From: Muribaculaceae bacterium
GTDB taxonomy: Bacteria; Bacteroidota; Bacteroidia; Bacteroidales; Muribaculaceae
Reading direction: 5' to 3'
Assembly (NCBI GenBank): GCA_017940245.1
Contig: JAGAYZ010000040.1
Location: 1-64,000, forward strand
Length of the DNA stretch: 64,000 nucleotides
Shown: positions 8,363-17,488 of the stretch, in pieces
Numbering within the stretch: the stretch's first letter is position 1
Layout of the letters: each line of letters opens with the position of its first letter
Made by a program: the position numbers and the translations under genes
Notes under the pieces: model-generated
Told to the model about the DNA's origin: nothing
Database searches by the model: none
Seen by the model: the letters and a program-made list of their open reading frames with translations, nothing else

Positions 8363-10204
8363 TTATTTCTTTTTGCGGAAGCGGGCGAAGGGTTGCTCCT
8401 GGCTGTCGCGGTCTTTGTGACGAGGACGGGGCTTGCCACTGCGCCCCTTGCGGCGCGGGATGCTGCCCTGGTCGGCCTCGCGTGCTTCGCGCTCGGCACG
8501 GCGCCGCTCGGCGCGGTTGCGCTTCACCTTGATTTTTTCCCACGACATGGTGGCGTAGTCCTTGCCCTCGACGGCCATCTCCAAGAAAAGCCGCTTGCCG
8601 TAGAAGTCGGCGTTTTTCAGTGCGCTGATCACACGGTGGGCATCGCCCTGGCGCACGTCGAACAGCGAGTAGTAGGAAAGCAGGTCGATGCGACCCAGCC
8701 CCACGTGTTGGCCGCGCGTGTTCTGGTTGATGAGGCGGATGAGGTCGGGGGCGAAGAAACCGTCGGCCTTGCCCAGGTTGATGTAGACGCGCTCATATCC
8801 TTTCTCGGCTACGCGAGAGTCCTTTTCCTCTTTCGTGCGCTTGGGCTTTTCCTCACCTTTTTTGCGCTCCTTCTTTTCGGGCACATAGTCGAGTACGGGG
8901 GCATCGCGATAGTAGTCGAGCAGGCGGTTGAATTCCAGCGACAGCAAGCGCTTGAGCAGGTCCTCGCCGCTGAGCCATGAGAGTTTCTTGAGCACGCCAG
9001 GCAGATAGGCTGCAATCTCGTCTTCCTGCACCTGCACTTTCTCCAGGCGGTCGGCCAGTGTGAAGAGTTGCTTCTCGATGATTTCCTCGGGCTTGGGCAC
9101 CTCGCGGCGCTCGAAGGGCTTGCCTATGTGACGCTCGATGTCTTTGAGCTTTCCACGCTCGCGCGAGTGGATGATGCAGATGCTGGTTCCGGTCTTTCCG
9201 GCGCGTCCGGTGCGCCCGCTGCGATGGTTGTAGATGTCGTTGTCGTCGGGCAGGGCATAGCTGATGATGTGCGTGAGGTCGTCCACGTCCAGTCCGCGCG
9301 CGGCTACGTCGGTAGCCACGAGCAGTTGAAGATTGCGCTCACGGAATTTCTTCATCACCGCGTCGCGTTGTGCCTGCGAGAGGTCGCCGTGCAGGGCATC
9401 GGCGTTGTAGCCGTCTTGGATGAGGCTGTCGGCAATCTCCTTGGCTTGCGCGCGAGTGCGGGTGAAGATGATGCCGTAGATGCGTGGCCGGGCATCCACG
9501 ATGCGCTTCAGAGCCAGGTATTTGTCGCTCGCGCGTACCATATAATATATATGGCGCACGTTGCTCGACCCCTCGTTGCGGGTGCCGATGACAAACTCTT
9601 GCGGGTTGTGCATGTAGTTGCTGGCGATGGCGGCAATCTCCTTGGGCATGGTGGCCGAGAACAGGAGCATCTTGCGCTGCTCGGGCACGTGGGTGAGGAT
9701 TTCGTTAATGTCGTCAACGAATCCCATGTTGAGCATCTCGTCGGCCTCGTCGAGTATCACGGTATTTACGTCGTCGAGTTTCACCTTCTTGCGCTTGATC
9801 AGGTCGAGCAGTCGGCCCGGCGTGGCCACGATAATCTGCACGCCTTTGGAGAGTGCTTTGATTTGGCTCTCGATGCTGGAGCCGCCATACACGGGCAGGA
9901 TGGAGAGGCGGTCGATGTACTTGGCGTAGTCGGCCAGGTCGCTGGCTGTCTGCAGGCACAATTCACGTGTCGGGTCGAGGATGAGTGCCTGTGTGGCGCG
10001 GCTGGATGTGTCGACGCGCTGCAGTGTGGGCAAGCCGAAGGCGGCCGTCTTGCCGGTGCCGGTCTGCGCCAGTGCCACCACGTCGCTGTCTTCGTTGAGC
10101 AGATGGGGAATCACACGTTCCTGCACGGGCATAGGGGCCAGGTAGCCCAGGTCGCTGATGGCGCGAAGCAGGTCGTCGCGCACGCCAAGTTCTTGAAATG
10201 TCAT
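8363..10204 (-). CDS. DEAD-box ATP-dependent RNA helicase with DbpA-type RNA-binding domain
   Basis: A 613-residue cytoplasmic RNA helicase of the DeaD/CsdA-DbpA group, expected to remodel ribosomal or structured RNA. Motif I AQTGTGKT is at 46-53, the DEAD box at 153-156 and SAT at 184-186; the HRSGRTGRAG motif VI follows in the second RecA domain. Residues of about 465-545 form a DbpA-like RRM fold (VYINLGKADGFF, then YSLFDV), known in the family to bind 23S rRNA hairpin 92. The C-terminal 60 residues are a Lys/Arg-rich disordered tail, typical of RNA-binding helicases. A promoter is present upstream and the gene appears to be monocistronic. The exact orthologue (csdA versus dbpA) cannot be decided by eye, so no symbol is given. 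Confidence 0.93.
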   Translation of the reverse strand: MTFQELGVRDDLLRAISDLGYLAPMPVQERVIPHLLNEDSDVVALAQTGTGKTAAFGLPTLQRVDTSSRATQALILDPTRELCLQTASDLADYAKYIDRLSILPVYGGSSIESQIKALSKGVQIIVATPGRLLDLIKRKKVKLDDVNTVILDEADEMLNMGFVDDINEILTHVPEQRKMLLFSATMPKEIAAIASNYMHNPQEFVIGTRNEGSSNVRHIYYMVRASDKYLALKRIVDARPRIYGIIFTRTRAQAKEIADSLIQDGYNADALHGDLSQAQRDAVMKKFRERNLQLLVATDVAARGLDVDDLTHIISYALPDDNDIYNHRSGRTGRAGKTGTSICIIHSRERGKLKDIERHIGKPFERREVPKPEEIIEKQLFTLADRLEKVQVQEDEIAAYLPGVLKKLSWLSGEDLLKRLLSLEFNRLLDYYRDAPVLDYVPEKKERKKGEEKPKRTKEEKDSRVAEKGYERVYINLGKADGFFAPDLIRLINQNTRGQHVGLGRIDLLSYYSLFDVRQGDAHRVISALKNADFYGKRLFLEMAVEGKDYATMSWEKIKVKRNRAERRRAEREAREADQGSIPRRKGRSGKPRPRHKDRDSQEQPFARFRKKK

Positions 10205-10273
10205 TGTAGTGAAAAGTTATGAATGATGAATTGCCGACCGCAGTCTTGCATCATAGATTAATGATAATGTGTG

Positions 10274-10306
10274 CAAAGTTACTCATAATAGTGGTGTGGC
10301 GCAAAA
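10274..10306 (-). promoter_or_regulatory. Promoter of the DEAD-box helicase gene
   Basis: Minus-strand TAACTTTG at 10274-10281, with a TTTTG at 10302-10306, 20 bases upstream. This matches the Bacteroidales sigma consensus. It is about 70 bases upstream of the ATG. Confidence 0.65.
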
Positions 10307-10429
10307 TGAGTGGCAAAGTTTCACATTTTTTATGCCGAAATTCAGGCTCTTATGGGTCGTGAAAAATCAAACATGAAATTTTTTTTGAAAAAAATGCGGA
10401 AAAAATTTGGTGGATGAGAAAAAAGCATA

Positions 10430-10437
10430 TACCTTTG
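10430..10437 (+). promoter_or_regulatory. -7 element of the ABC transporter/GntR operon
   Basis: TACCTTTG, directly followed by the palindromic operator at 10439-10462. A repressor bound there would cover the transcription start. Confidence 0.75.
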
Positions 10438-10438
10438 C

Positions 10439-10462
10439 AGTGTACTATTAAACTAGTACACT
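10439..10462 (+). promoter_or_regulatory. Palindromic GntR (YtrA-type) operator
   Basis: A perfect inverted repeat, AGTGTACTA-N6-TAGTACACT, with 9-base arms separated by TTAAAC. It begins two bases after the -7 box. YtrA-subfamily GntR repressors are known to bind AGTGTA/TACACT-like palindromes, and such a regulator is the last gene of this operon, so negative autoregulation is likely. Confidence 0.8.
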
Positions 10463-10494
10463 AGAAAGGAATGTAACATTAAATATAAATAGCC

Positions 10495-11331
10495 ATGTTA
10501 AGTGTTGAAAATCTGAAATTTAACTACCGAAAAGCTCAGCGAGATCTATTCGATAATTTCTCGCTAGAACTGAACGAGGGAGGTGTTTACGGCCTGCTTG
10601 GCAAGAATGGTGCCGGCAAGTCGACCCTCATCTATCTGATGACCGGCCTGCTCACCCCGCTGGCTGGCCGTGTAACCTATAACGGCGACGATGTGCGCCG
10701 CCGTTTGCCCCGCACACTGAGCGACCTCTACCTGGTGCCCGAGGAATTTGAGCTGCCACAGTTGTCACTCAAGCAATATGTGAAACTGAACGCGCCCTTC
10801 TACCCCCGCTTCAGCCACGACGACATGATGCGCTACCTGGATCTGTTCGAGATGGAGCACGATGTGCAGTTGCGCTCGCTGTCGATGGGGCAGAAGAAGA
10901 AAGTGTTCATGAGTTTCGCTCTGGCCACCAACACCGGCCTGCTCATCATGGACGAACCCACCAACGGGCTGGACATCCCCGGCAAGAGCCAGTTCCGCAA
11001 GTTCATTGCCCAAGGCATGACCGACGACAAGATTATCCTCATCAGCACGCATCAGGTGCGCGACATCGACTCCATTCTGGATCACGTGGTGATTATCGAC
11101 AACAGCCGTGTGCTGCTCAACGCCAGTGTGGGCGAGGTGAGCCGGCGGCTTGCGTTCCGCCCCGTGCAGCCAGGCGAGCAGCCGCTCTATGTGCAACAAA
11201 GCGTGATGGGCACGTTGGGCGTGATGCCCGGCAATGGCGAGGAAGAGACCAACGTGGACATGGAGATGCTCTTCAACGCCACCTTGCAGCAACCCGAGCG
11301 AGTGAATGAATTGTTTAATCAGGAAAAATGA
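10495..11331 (+). CDS. ABC transporter ATP-binding protein (YtrB-like)
   Basis: A 278-residue ATPase subunit of an exporter. Walker A GKNGAGKST is at 36-44, the signature LSMGQ at 129-133, Walker B LLIMDEP at 149-155 and the H-loop STH at 184-186, so all catalytic elements are present. The C-terminal 80 residues extend beyond the ATPase core. It is the first gene of a plus-strand operon. Its stop overlaps the start of the membrane subunit gene by four bases, implying translational coupling. The operon is probably repressed by the GntR protein encoded at its end. The substrate is unknown; in Firmicutes, YtrA-controlled transporters respond to cell-envelope stress, but this is only analogy. Confidence 0.92.
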   Translation: MLSVENLKFNYRKAQRDLFDNFSLELNEGGVYGLLGKNGAGKSTLIYLMTGLLTPLAGRVTYNGDDVRRRLPRTLSDLYLVPEEFELPQLSLKQYVKLNAPFYPRFSHDDMMRYLDLFEMEHDVQLRSLSMGQKKKVFMSFALATNTGLLIMDEPTNGLDIPGKSQFRKFIAQGMTDDKIILISTHQVRDIDSILDHVVIIDNSRVLLNASVGEVSRRLAFRPVQPGEQPLYVQQSVMGTLGVMPGNGEEETNVDMEMLFNATLQQPERVNELFNQEK

Positions 11332-12170
11332 ACAAAGTCATGAAAAATCAAGTATTCGACTGGAGCCGCTTCGTGCAGGCTCTGCGCAAGGAAGTCGTGG
11401 AAAACGGACGCCAACTGCTGCTGGCCGTGCTGGTGACCTACGGCACCCTCACCATGCTGATGTTGCTGGGCAACTGGATGAGCTCTGGTGATGAAAGCCC
11501 TGAATCGATTCACCTACGTTATACCTTTATTTTTGCTGCCGCCGGCATTGCAACCAGCGCAATGGCATCGCTCGCCTTTCGTGGGCTGATGACCAAGACC
11601 GGCCGCGTGGAATTGCTCACGTCGCCCTCGTCGATGACCGAGAAATTTGCCGTCAACGTCGTGGTTTACGGCCTGGGTTACCTGGTGGCCTTCGTGGTGG
11701 CTGCGCAGCTGGCCGACCTCACCCGTGTGGCGGTGCTGTGGTTTGCCCGCAGTTCATCGTTGATAGTGCCCGGTCCCATCAATTTCTTGTGTACAGTGCA
11801 GGAGATGGGAGACAATTTTTCTCCTCGACTTGCCTATCAGTCGCTCTTTACGGTTTCGCTCTACCTGAGTCTGCTGGCTAATCCGGGCCTGTATATGCTG
11901 GGCAGTGTGCTGTGGCCGCGCATTTCGTTCTTGAAGACATGTGCTGCTGTCTATGTGGTTCAAGCGGTGGTGATGATTGTGGGTCTGATCGTGATTAACG
12001 GCATGGGCAGTTTCCAGGACTTTGTCATGAGCGTGGTAGATAGCATGAAAAATGGAGGATTCTCTATCTTCATGCTGGAGAGTGTCGCATTGCAGGTGGT
12101 GCTCTACTGGGTGCTTGCGTGGGTCGTGTTCCACCGCAAGGATGTGATTTCTAAAGGTATGTTTCACTAA
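11328..12170 (+). CDS. ABC transporter membrane subunit, ABC-2-like
   Basis: A 280-residue hydrophobic protein with about six predicted membrane segments, near residues 25-45, 62-82, 108-130, 175-200, 212-235 and 255-272. It overlaps the ATPase gene by four bases and is the obvious partner of that ATPase. The sequence resembles the ABC-2 membrane proteins of Bacteroidota GntR operons. The loop ENGRQLLLAVLVTYGTLTM near the N terminus is the first membrane helix; there is no cleavable signal. The transported substrate cannot be read from sequence. Confidence 0.85.
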   Translation: MNKVMKNQVFDWSRFVQALRKEVVENGRQLLLAVLVTYGTLTMLMLLGNWMSSGDESPESIHLRYTFIFAAAGIATSAMASLAFRGLMTKTGRVELLTSPSSMTEKFAVNVVVYGLGYLVAFVVAAQLADLTRVAVLWFARSSSLIVPGPINFLCTVQEMGDNFSPRLAYQSLFTVSLYLSLLANPGLYMLGSVLWPRISFLKTCAAVYVVQAVVMIVGLIVINGMGSFQDFVMSVVDSMKNGGFSIFMLESVALQVVLYWVLAWVVFHRKDVISKGMFH

Positions 12171-12174
12171 TTAA

Positions 12175-12255
12175 ATGAATGCGACAATGGTAACCGTGAG
12201 TTTAATCGTTGCGGCCGCAGTGACCCTGGGCACCTGCGCAGCCGTGGTAAAGTAA
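12175..12255 (+). CDS. 26-residue predicted membrane peptide
   Basis: A small open frame (MNATMVTVSLIV, then AAAVTLGTC, ending AVVK) starts five bases after the transporter stop and ends 11 bases before the GntR start, filling the gap between them exactly. It encodes a single hydrophobic segment. Position in the operon, a start codon at the right distance and purely hydrophobic composition support a real small protein, perhaps a transporter accessory. No homologue is recognised, and a chance frame is possible. Confidence 0.5.
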   Translation: MNATMVTVSLIVAAAVTLGTCAAVVK

Positions 12256-12266
12256 GGAAATAGACT

Positions 12267-12632
12267 ATGAACTTCAAGGATAATAAAGCGATTTATCTGC
12301 AGATTGCCGATCGCATAGGCGACGACATCCTGGCCGGACGCCTGGCTGTGGATGGCAAGGTGCCAAGCGTGCGCGAACTGGCTGCGCAGATGGAGGTAAA
12401 CGCCAACACTGTGGCGCGCACCTACGATTACCTGCAGCAGACGGGCATCATCTACACCAAGCGTGGACTGGGCTACTTTGTGGCTGCCGATGCCTGCGAC
12501 CGCATTGTGCGGCAGCGGCGTGAGCAACTCATGCAGGGAGAAATGGACTACTTTATGGGGCAGTTGCGTGCCGTGGGTGTCACGCCCGACGAGTTGCGCG
12601 ACCTCTACAGCGACTATCTGGCCAGCTCTTGA
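12267..12632 (+). CDS. GntR-family transcriptional regulator, YtrA-like
   Basis: A 121-residue protein with an N-terminal winged helix-turn-helix of GntR type (IYLQIADRIGDDILAG, then KVPSVRELAAQMEVNANTVA, residues of about 10-70). Only a short helical C-terminal segment follows; there is no large ligand domain. That size and layout are typical of the YtrA subfamily that controls ABC transporters. It is the last gene of the ABC operon. The 24-base palindrome at 10439-10462 in the operon promoter is its probable binding site. The inducing signal is unknown. Confidence 0.9.
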   Translation: MNFKDNKAIYLQIADRIGDDILAGRLAVDGKVPSVRELAAQMEVNANTVARTYDYLQQTGIIYTKRGLGYFVAADACDRIVRQRREQLMQGEMDYFMGQLRAVGVTPDELRDLYSDYLASS

Positions 12633-12652
12633 GGCTTGGCGGGATAATAATA

Positions 12653-12693
12653 GCGAGGGCTGGGATTCAAATCGTGTTTATCCCAGCCCTCGC
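12653..12693. terminator. Bidirectional terminator between the GntR operon and the M48 gene
   Basis: A perfect 13-base inverted repeat (12653-12665 and 12681-12693) with a 15-base loop lies between two convergent genes. AT-rich flanks are present on both sides, although the T tracts are weak. Confidence 0.75.
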
Positions 12694-12714
12694 ATTGCAT
12701 TTGTAGCCAGTGAA

Positions 12715-13518
12715 TTATTTGCTGGCGTATTTTTTCTTGATAGCGGGCAGTTTCTTCTGAATGTCGCTGATGCGAGTCTCATGGCTGGGGTGCGAACTGA
12801 GGAACTCAGGCACATTGCTGCTGCCGGCAGCACTCATCTTCTGCCAGAAGGTGATGGCCTTGTCGGGGTTATAACCGGCGATGGTCATCAGCACCAGTCC
12901 CATTTCGTCGGCCTCGCTTTCGTGCTTGCGCGAGAAGGGTTGCATCACGCCATATTGTGCACCCAGTCCATAGACTTGCTGTGCGATGGCCTGCGTCTGG
13001 TAGCTCTGTCCTCTCATCACGGCACCCAGCACGTTGGCACCCATCTGTGCGGCCACTTGCTGGCTCATGCGCTCGTTGCTGTGCTTGGCCACAGCGTGAG
13101 CTACCTCGTGGCCCATGACCACGGCGAGTTCATCGTCGCTGGAGATGAGCTTCATGATGCCCTCATACACCACAATTTTGCCGCCGGGCATGCACCAGGC
13201 GTTGATTTCATCGCTCTTGACCAGGTTGAATTCCCATGCGAAGTTCTTGATTTCGTTTTCCAGTCCGGCGCTGCGCAGATAGGCCTCGGTGGCAGCGGCA
13301 ATGCGCTTGCCCACTCGGGTGACTTGCTCGCTCTGCACCTTTTGGGTGGAAATCTGAGCCGTTTTCATAAACGAGGCATAGCTGGTGAGGCTTGACTGAA
13401 GCACCTCGCTGTCGCTCACAAGGTTGAGTTGTTTGCGTCCGGTGATGGGCACCGACCCGCAGCTGGTGAGCAGCAATGCTGCTACGGCCAGTGAAGCTAG
13501 AATTTTTTTCATAATCAT
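12715..13518 (-). CDS. M48-family metallopeptidase lipoprotein (LoiP/YcaL-like)
   Basis: A 267-residue zinc endopeptidase predicted to be lipid-anchored in the cell envelope. The N terminus is a type II signal peptide with lipobox Cys at residue 20 (LLLTSC). The zinc motif HEVAH is at 137-141, and the third-ligand motif ESEAD is at 200-204. The family (LoiP, YcaL and the BepA peptidase part) takes part in outer-membrane protein quality control; no TPR domain is present here. A second Met (MKKILAS) two codons downstream could be the real start. It lies 20 bases downstream of mrp on the same strand and is probably co-transcribed. A strong hairpin follows it. Confidence 0.92.
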   Translation of the reverse strand: MIMKKILASLAVAALLLTSCGSVPITGRKQLNLVSDSEVLQSSLTSYASFMKTAQISTQKVQSEQVTRVGKRIAAATEAYLRSAGLENEIKNFAWEFNLVKSDEINAWCMPGGKIVVYEGIMKLISSDDELAVVMGHEVAHAVAKHSNERMSQQVAAQMGANVLGAVMRGQSYQTQAIAQQVYGLGAQYGVMQPFSRKHESEADEMGLVLMTIAGYNPDKAITFWQKMSAAGSSNVPEFLSSHPSHETRISDIQKKLPAIKKKYASK

Positions 13519-13538
13519 TATAGTTTTTGGTTATCATT

Positions 13539-14648
13539 TCACGAGTGAGTCACAACGTGTTGCGTGGGAGGCAGCGCGGCATTGCGTCGCTCCACAGCAT
13601 TCATCACGGCGATGGCCAGTTTCTGGAACGAAGCACCCGAGACGCTGTTTTGCAGCACCACGGGCATGCCGTCGTCACCGCCCTTGCAGATGCCGGCCAC
13701 CAGTGGAATTTGTCCCAGCAATTCCACGCCCAGTGTTTCGGCCAGGTTCTTGCCGCCGTTTTGGCCGAAGATGAAGTATTGCTCGGTGGGATGTGCGGCG
13801 GGTGTGAACCACGACATGTTCTCCACGATGCCCAGCACGGGCACGTTCACATGCTCGCCCAGGAACATCGACACGCCCTTGCGCGCGTCGGCCAGTGCCA
13901 CCTCTTGCGGAGTGGTGACCACGATGGCGCCGGTGATGCCCAGCGTCTGCACCAGGGTGAGGTGGATGTCGCTCGTGCCCGGTGGCATGTCGATGACGAA
14001 ATAGTCAAGTTCGCCCCAGTCGCCCTCGGTGATGAGCTGCTTAATGGCACTGCTGGCCATGGCACCGCGCCACAGCACGGCCTTCTCTTTGTCGACCAGA
14101 AAACCGATTGAGAGAATCTTCACGCCATATTTTTCGGCTGGAATGATGAGCTTCTTGCCGTCGTCGGTTTCTCGCATATACAGTTGCTCATCTTCGATGC
14201 CAAACATCTTGGGAATGCTGGGGCCGAAAATGTCGGCATCGAGCAGACCCACGCGGTAACCTTGCTGAGCCAGAGCCACAGCCAGGTTGCTGGCCACAGT
14301 GCTCTTGCCCACGCCGCCTTTGCCGCTCGACACACCGATGATGTTTTTCACGCCGGGCAGTGGCCGCTCGTCGGGCTGCGGGTTGATTTCTTGGCGTGTC
14401 TTGACGGCGATATTGCCTTTAATTTCTACTTCGGGGCCAATGTGTGTGTTGATAGCCACTTCGGCGGCACGCACTACCGACTTGATAAACGGGTCGGTCT
14501 TCTTGTCGAAAATGAGTGAGAAATGCACGGTGTTGCCGTCGATGCGGATGTCGTCTTCTACCATGCCCATTTCCACAACGTCCTTACCCGTTCCTGGGTA
14601 ACGCACGGTGCGCAGGGCATCGATGATTAAAGCTGGATAAAGTTCCAT
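13539..14648 (-). CDS. Mrp/ApbC-family Fe-S cluster carrier ATPase
   Basis: A 369-residue cytoplasmic P-loop protein that, in the family, carries and inserts Fe-S clusters. Residues of about 1-75 are a MIP18/DUF59 domain. The deviant Walker A GKGGVGKST is at 109-117, followed by LLDADIFGPS and the VIDMPPGTSDIHL motif. The CxxC pair that normally follows ENMSxF and ligates the bridging cluster is replaced here by ENMSWFTPAAHP, as I recall for Bacteroidota relatives, so cluster binding must differ. It lies 35 bases after trmB and 20 bases before the M48 peptidase gene, in a probable operon. Confidence 0.92.
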   Translation of the reverse strand: MELYPALIIDALRTVRYPGTGKDVVEMGMVEDDIRIDGNTVHFSLIFDKKTDPFIKSVVRAAEVAINTHIGPEVEIKGNIAVKTRQEINPQPDERPLPGVKNIIGVSSGKGGVGKSTVASNLAVALAQQGYRVGLLDADIFGPSIPKMFGIEDEQLYMRETDDGKKLIIPAEKYGVKILSIGFLVDKEKAVLWRGAMASSAIKQLITEGDWGELDYFVIDMPPGTSDIHLTLVQTLGITGAIVVTTPQEVALADARKGVSMFLGEHVNVPVLGIVENMSWFTPAAHPTEQYFIFGQNGGKNLAETLGVELLGQIPLVAGICKGGDDGMPVVLQNSVSGASFQKLAIAVMNAVERRNAALPPTQHVVTHS

Positions 14649-14683
14649 GTGTCGATTGTGTTGATTTCGTTCTGAGTTGATAA

Positions 14684-15436
14684 TTATTCTTCTTTACCCT
14701 CCACATGACCGCGGTTATAGCTGCGGTAGGTGTCGGGTTCGATTTCTATGTCGGGTTCGATGAGTTGCACCTCGTGGGGCAGGTGAAACTTGATGTACTT
14801 GATGGTGAGCCCGCGGCTGAGCCATTGCTGCTCATAGTAGGTCTTGATTTCCAGGATGTCGTCGGCCATTCCACTACTGTAGAGGTCACTGGTGTTGACC
14901 TCGGTGGGCAGGCTGTTCACCTTGACCAGTTCGCTGGTGTAGGTATACAGGAACGGGCTGTCGGTTTTCAGGTGGACGATGCCGCCGGGCTTGAGTATGC
15001 GGCGGTAGTTGTCCAAAAACCGGGTGCTGGTGAGTCGCTTGTTGACTTTTTTCATCTGCGGGTCGGGGAACGTGATCCAGATTTCGCTCACCTCGCCGGG
15101 AGCGAACAGGCGGTCGATCAACTCGATGCTGGTGCGCAGAAAGGCCACATTGTGCAGCCCCATTTCCACGACCTGCTTGGCACCGGTCCACATGCGTGCT
15201 CCCTTGATGTCGACCCCTATATAGTTTTTCTCGGGGAATCGTTTCCCCAGTCCCACGGCATACTCGCCCTTACCGCAACCCAGTTCCAGCACGATGGGGT
15301 TCTGGTTGTGGAAGTAGAGCTCGTTCCAATGCCCACGCATGGGGCAGTTGCCGTCTTTTAACGCCGAAAATGGAAACTGGAACACGCAGTCCATAGTTTC
15401 CATTTCGGCAAATTTCTTCAATTTGTTTTTTCCCAT
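14684..15436 (-). CDS. trmB: tRNA (guanine-N7-)-methyltransferase
   Basis: A 250-residue SAM-dependent enzyme that methylates G46 in the tRNA variable loop. The SAM-binding motif ELGCGKGEY is at 51-59, the acidic [10 protein letters not shown] at about 74-83, and the diagnostic [13 protein letters not shown] at 122-134. It starts with MGKNKLKKF, only five bases after the stop of a secreted leucine-rich-repeat gene, so it probably depends on that transcript or on a promoter inside the upstream gene. Linking a housekeeping tRNA enzyme to a surface-protein operon is unusual. Mrp follows. Confidence 0.95.
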   Translation of the reverse strand: MGKNKLKKFAEMETMDCVFQFPFSALKDGNCPMRGHWNELYFHNQNPIVLELGCGKGEYAVGLGKRFPEKNYIGVDIKGARMWTGAKQVVEMGLHNVAFLRTSIELIDRLFAPGEVSEIWITFPDPQMKKVNKRLTSTRFLDNYRRILKPGGIVHLKTDSPFLYTYTSELVKVNSLPTEVNTSDLYSSGMADDILEIKTYYEQQWLSRGLTIKYIKFHLPHEVQLIEPDIEIEPDTYRSYNRGHVEGKEE

Positions 15437-15441
15437 ATCTG

Positions 15442-17451
15442 TTATTTGATGACCACCTTGTGGCTCGTGCCACCGATGCGCACAACGTAGAATCCGGGAT
15501 GGATGTCGCTGTACTCGTTATGTCCACCCATCACTGCCAGTGGCACATAGGTGCCATTCATGGCTATGAGTTGTGCGGTGGTAGCTTGTTCCGACTCGAT
15601 GACGAGTGTGCCGCCTTGAGCCCAAACCTTGTATTGCGCCGCAGCAATGTCGGTCACAGCGGTGTTTTTGCTCACTTGCGTGATTGTGTTCTCGCAGTAG
15701 TAGGCAATGCAGTCGGTGGTGGAGAGAGTGGCGTTTTCTATCACGATGATTGATTGCGCGGGCAGTTCGTCATCGGCCTTGACGGTGATGGCGATAACGG
15801 CTTGGTCGTTCTCTCCGCCTAGTGTGAGCCCCTTGTCGTTGTAGCATATAATGCGCAGCGTGTTGAGTTGCTCGTCCCATTTCACGATGAACTGCTCACT
15901 GCTCAGGGTGGTGGCAACGCCATCTTCTATCACCGAGAGTCCCTCGGGCAGAACGATGTCGCACTGCATTGCCGAGTAGGAAGTCATGTTGGTGAGATTG
16001 ACGTTAATCATCTGGGTTTGTCCGGCCTCGATGGTAAAATCGTCGATGGTGATGACATCGTCGGTATTGGGCGCAACAGGAGCGTAAACCTCAATCTTGA
16101 GGATGATGTTGATGATGCGGTTGATGTCTTCCACATCAATGCGGTTATCGTTATTGACGTCGGCTGCTTCGTACACAAAAGGTGAGCCGGGATCCAGCTT
16201 GAGAATGTAGTTGATCACAGCGTTGATGTCAACCACGTCAATGCGTCCGTCAAGGTTGACGTCGCCCTTGCGTATGTCTTCTTTGATATAGAACTCTTTC
16301 CATTGTTCGGTAGTCTTGTATTGTTCTATCGAGGCCGAGGGAGCCATGAGTGTGATGGATGGCTGGTCCAGTCCGTACCACACTTCATTGCCTAGCGCGG
16401 GCACTTCGATGGCGCGGGTGGTGATGGTGCTCAGCCCGGTCATTCCGGCCATGGCGCGGGTGCCGATGTAGCTGACTGTGGCGGGCACGATGAACTCGGA
16501 TGGCTGGTTGAGCATGTAGAACGCGTAATCGCCTATCGAGTCAACCTTAGAGGAGTTCATGTCGATGTTGGCGATACCCTTGGCTCCGGCGAAAGCGAAA
16601 TTGGGGATACGCTCCAAGCCGTTGGGGATATTCGCGCTCGTTGCTGTAGAGTAGAGCAGGGTACCTGTGCCCAACGTGGTGACCGAGGATGGAAACTTGA
16701 CCGTAGTGAGCGGAGTGGTGGCAAAAGCGTAGTCGCCCACACTGGTCATACTGGTGTATCCGCTCAGGTCAAGTGCTTTAATCGCCGTTCCGGCAAAAGC
16801 TCGGTGACCTATGCTCGCGAGCTTATTGCTGAAAGTGATGGCGTTGAGTGCCGAACAGGCCATGAAAGCTTCGTTGCCTATGGCTAGCGGGGCGTCAGTG
16901 CCGCTAGTTCCCAATTTCACCGTTTTCAGGCCGGTGCAGCGCAGAAACGCACCGTCGCCCAGCCGTTGCAGGCTTCGTGGTAAAGTGGCAGTGGCATAGG
17001 CCGGACATCCGGCGAAGGCGTAAGAGTCGATTGCGGTGAGGCCATCATTCATCGCCACGTTGATGAGCTTGGAGCATCCAGCCAGTGCCGCTTGACCAAT
17101 AGTCGTTACCGATGAGGGCACGGTGAATCGCTCCAGGGTGGGGTGGCCGGCTAGAGCCATAGGCGGAATCGCATTGGCCGCAAAGATGCGGTGATCGCCC
17201 AGCAGTGGGGTAGCACTTTCGTAAGCGGCGATAGTGGCTTGCTCCAGATTGAGGACGGTGAGACTGGTGAGCTTGTCTGTGATAAACACAAAGTCGCGTG
17301 CATCCATTACTCCTGTAACGTTGAGCGTGGTCTCGTTGTGGTTGGTCACGAGCGAGCTCAACTGTCCGCCGGCCGTGGGCTTGACGGTAATGGCTGCGGT
17401 GGTGAGTGCGCTAAGCACCACGCTACTTATTAAAAGAATATATTTTTGCAT
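15442..17451 (-). CDS. Secreted BspA-type LRR protein with dockerin-like and cohesin-like modules and T9SS-type tail
   Basis: Starting at [10 protein letters not shown] (17451) gives a 669-residue protein with a signal peptide. An open frame extends 16 codons further up but overlaps the previous gene and would bury the signal. Residues of about 60-375 are BspA-type (LRR_5) leucine-rich repeats. Residues of about 395-455 hold two dockerin-like EF-hand halves ([20 protein letters not shown] and [20 protein letters not shown]). Residues of about 464-585 resemble a cohesin fold ([11 protein letters not shown], then [14 protein letters not shown]). The last 65 residues end in [17 protein letters not shown], a T9SS-like sorting tail. 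It is the downstream paralogue of the next gene and directly precedes trmB. It is probably a cell-surface protein; its binding target is unknown. Confidence 0.85.
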   Translation of the reverse strand: MQKYILLISSVVLSALTTAAITVKPTAGGQLSSLVTNHNETTLNVTGVMDARDFVFITDKLTSLTVLNLEQATIAAYESATPLLGDHRIFAANAIPPMALAGHPTLERFTVPSSVTTIGQAALAGCSKLINVAMNDGLTAIDSYAFAGCPAYATATLPRSLQRLGDGAFLRCTGLKTVKLGTSGTDAPLAIGNEAFMACSALNAITFSNKLASIGHRAFAGTAIKALDLSGYTSMTSVGDYAFATTPLTTVKFPSSVTTLGTGTLLYSTATSANIPNGLERIPNFAFAGAKGIANIDMNSSKVDSIGDYAFYMLNQPSEFIVPATVSYIGTRAMAGMTGLSTITTRAIEVPALGNEVWYGLDQPSITLMAPSASIEQYKTTEQWKEFYIKEDIRKGDVNLDGRIDVVDINAVINYILKLDPGSPFVYEAADVNNDNRIDVEDINRIINIILKIEVYAPVAPNTDDVITIDDFTIEAGQTQMINVNLTNMTSYSAMQCDIVLPEGLSVIEDGVATTLSSEQFIVKWDEQLNTLRIICYNDKGLTLGGENDQAVIAITVKADDELPAQSIIVIENATLSTTDCIAYYCENTITQVSKNTAVTDIAAAQYKVWAQGGTLVIESEQATTAQLIAMNGTYVPLAVMGGHNEYSDIHPGFYVVRIGGTSHKVVIK

Positions 17452-17488
17452 AGTTTGCGATATATGTGTGATGTTAATAAACTCGTCT

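Noticed and set aside
9068..10222. 384-codon open frame opposite the DEAD-box helicase gene
   Set aside because: Antisense frame arising from GC-rich codon use. It has no start context or recognisable domain, while the minus-strand gene has all helicase motifs.
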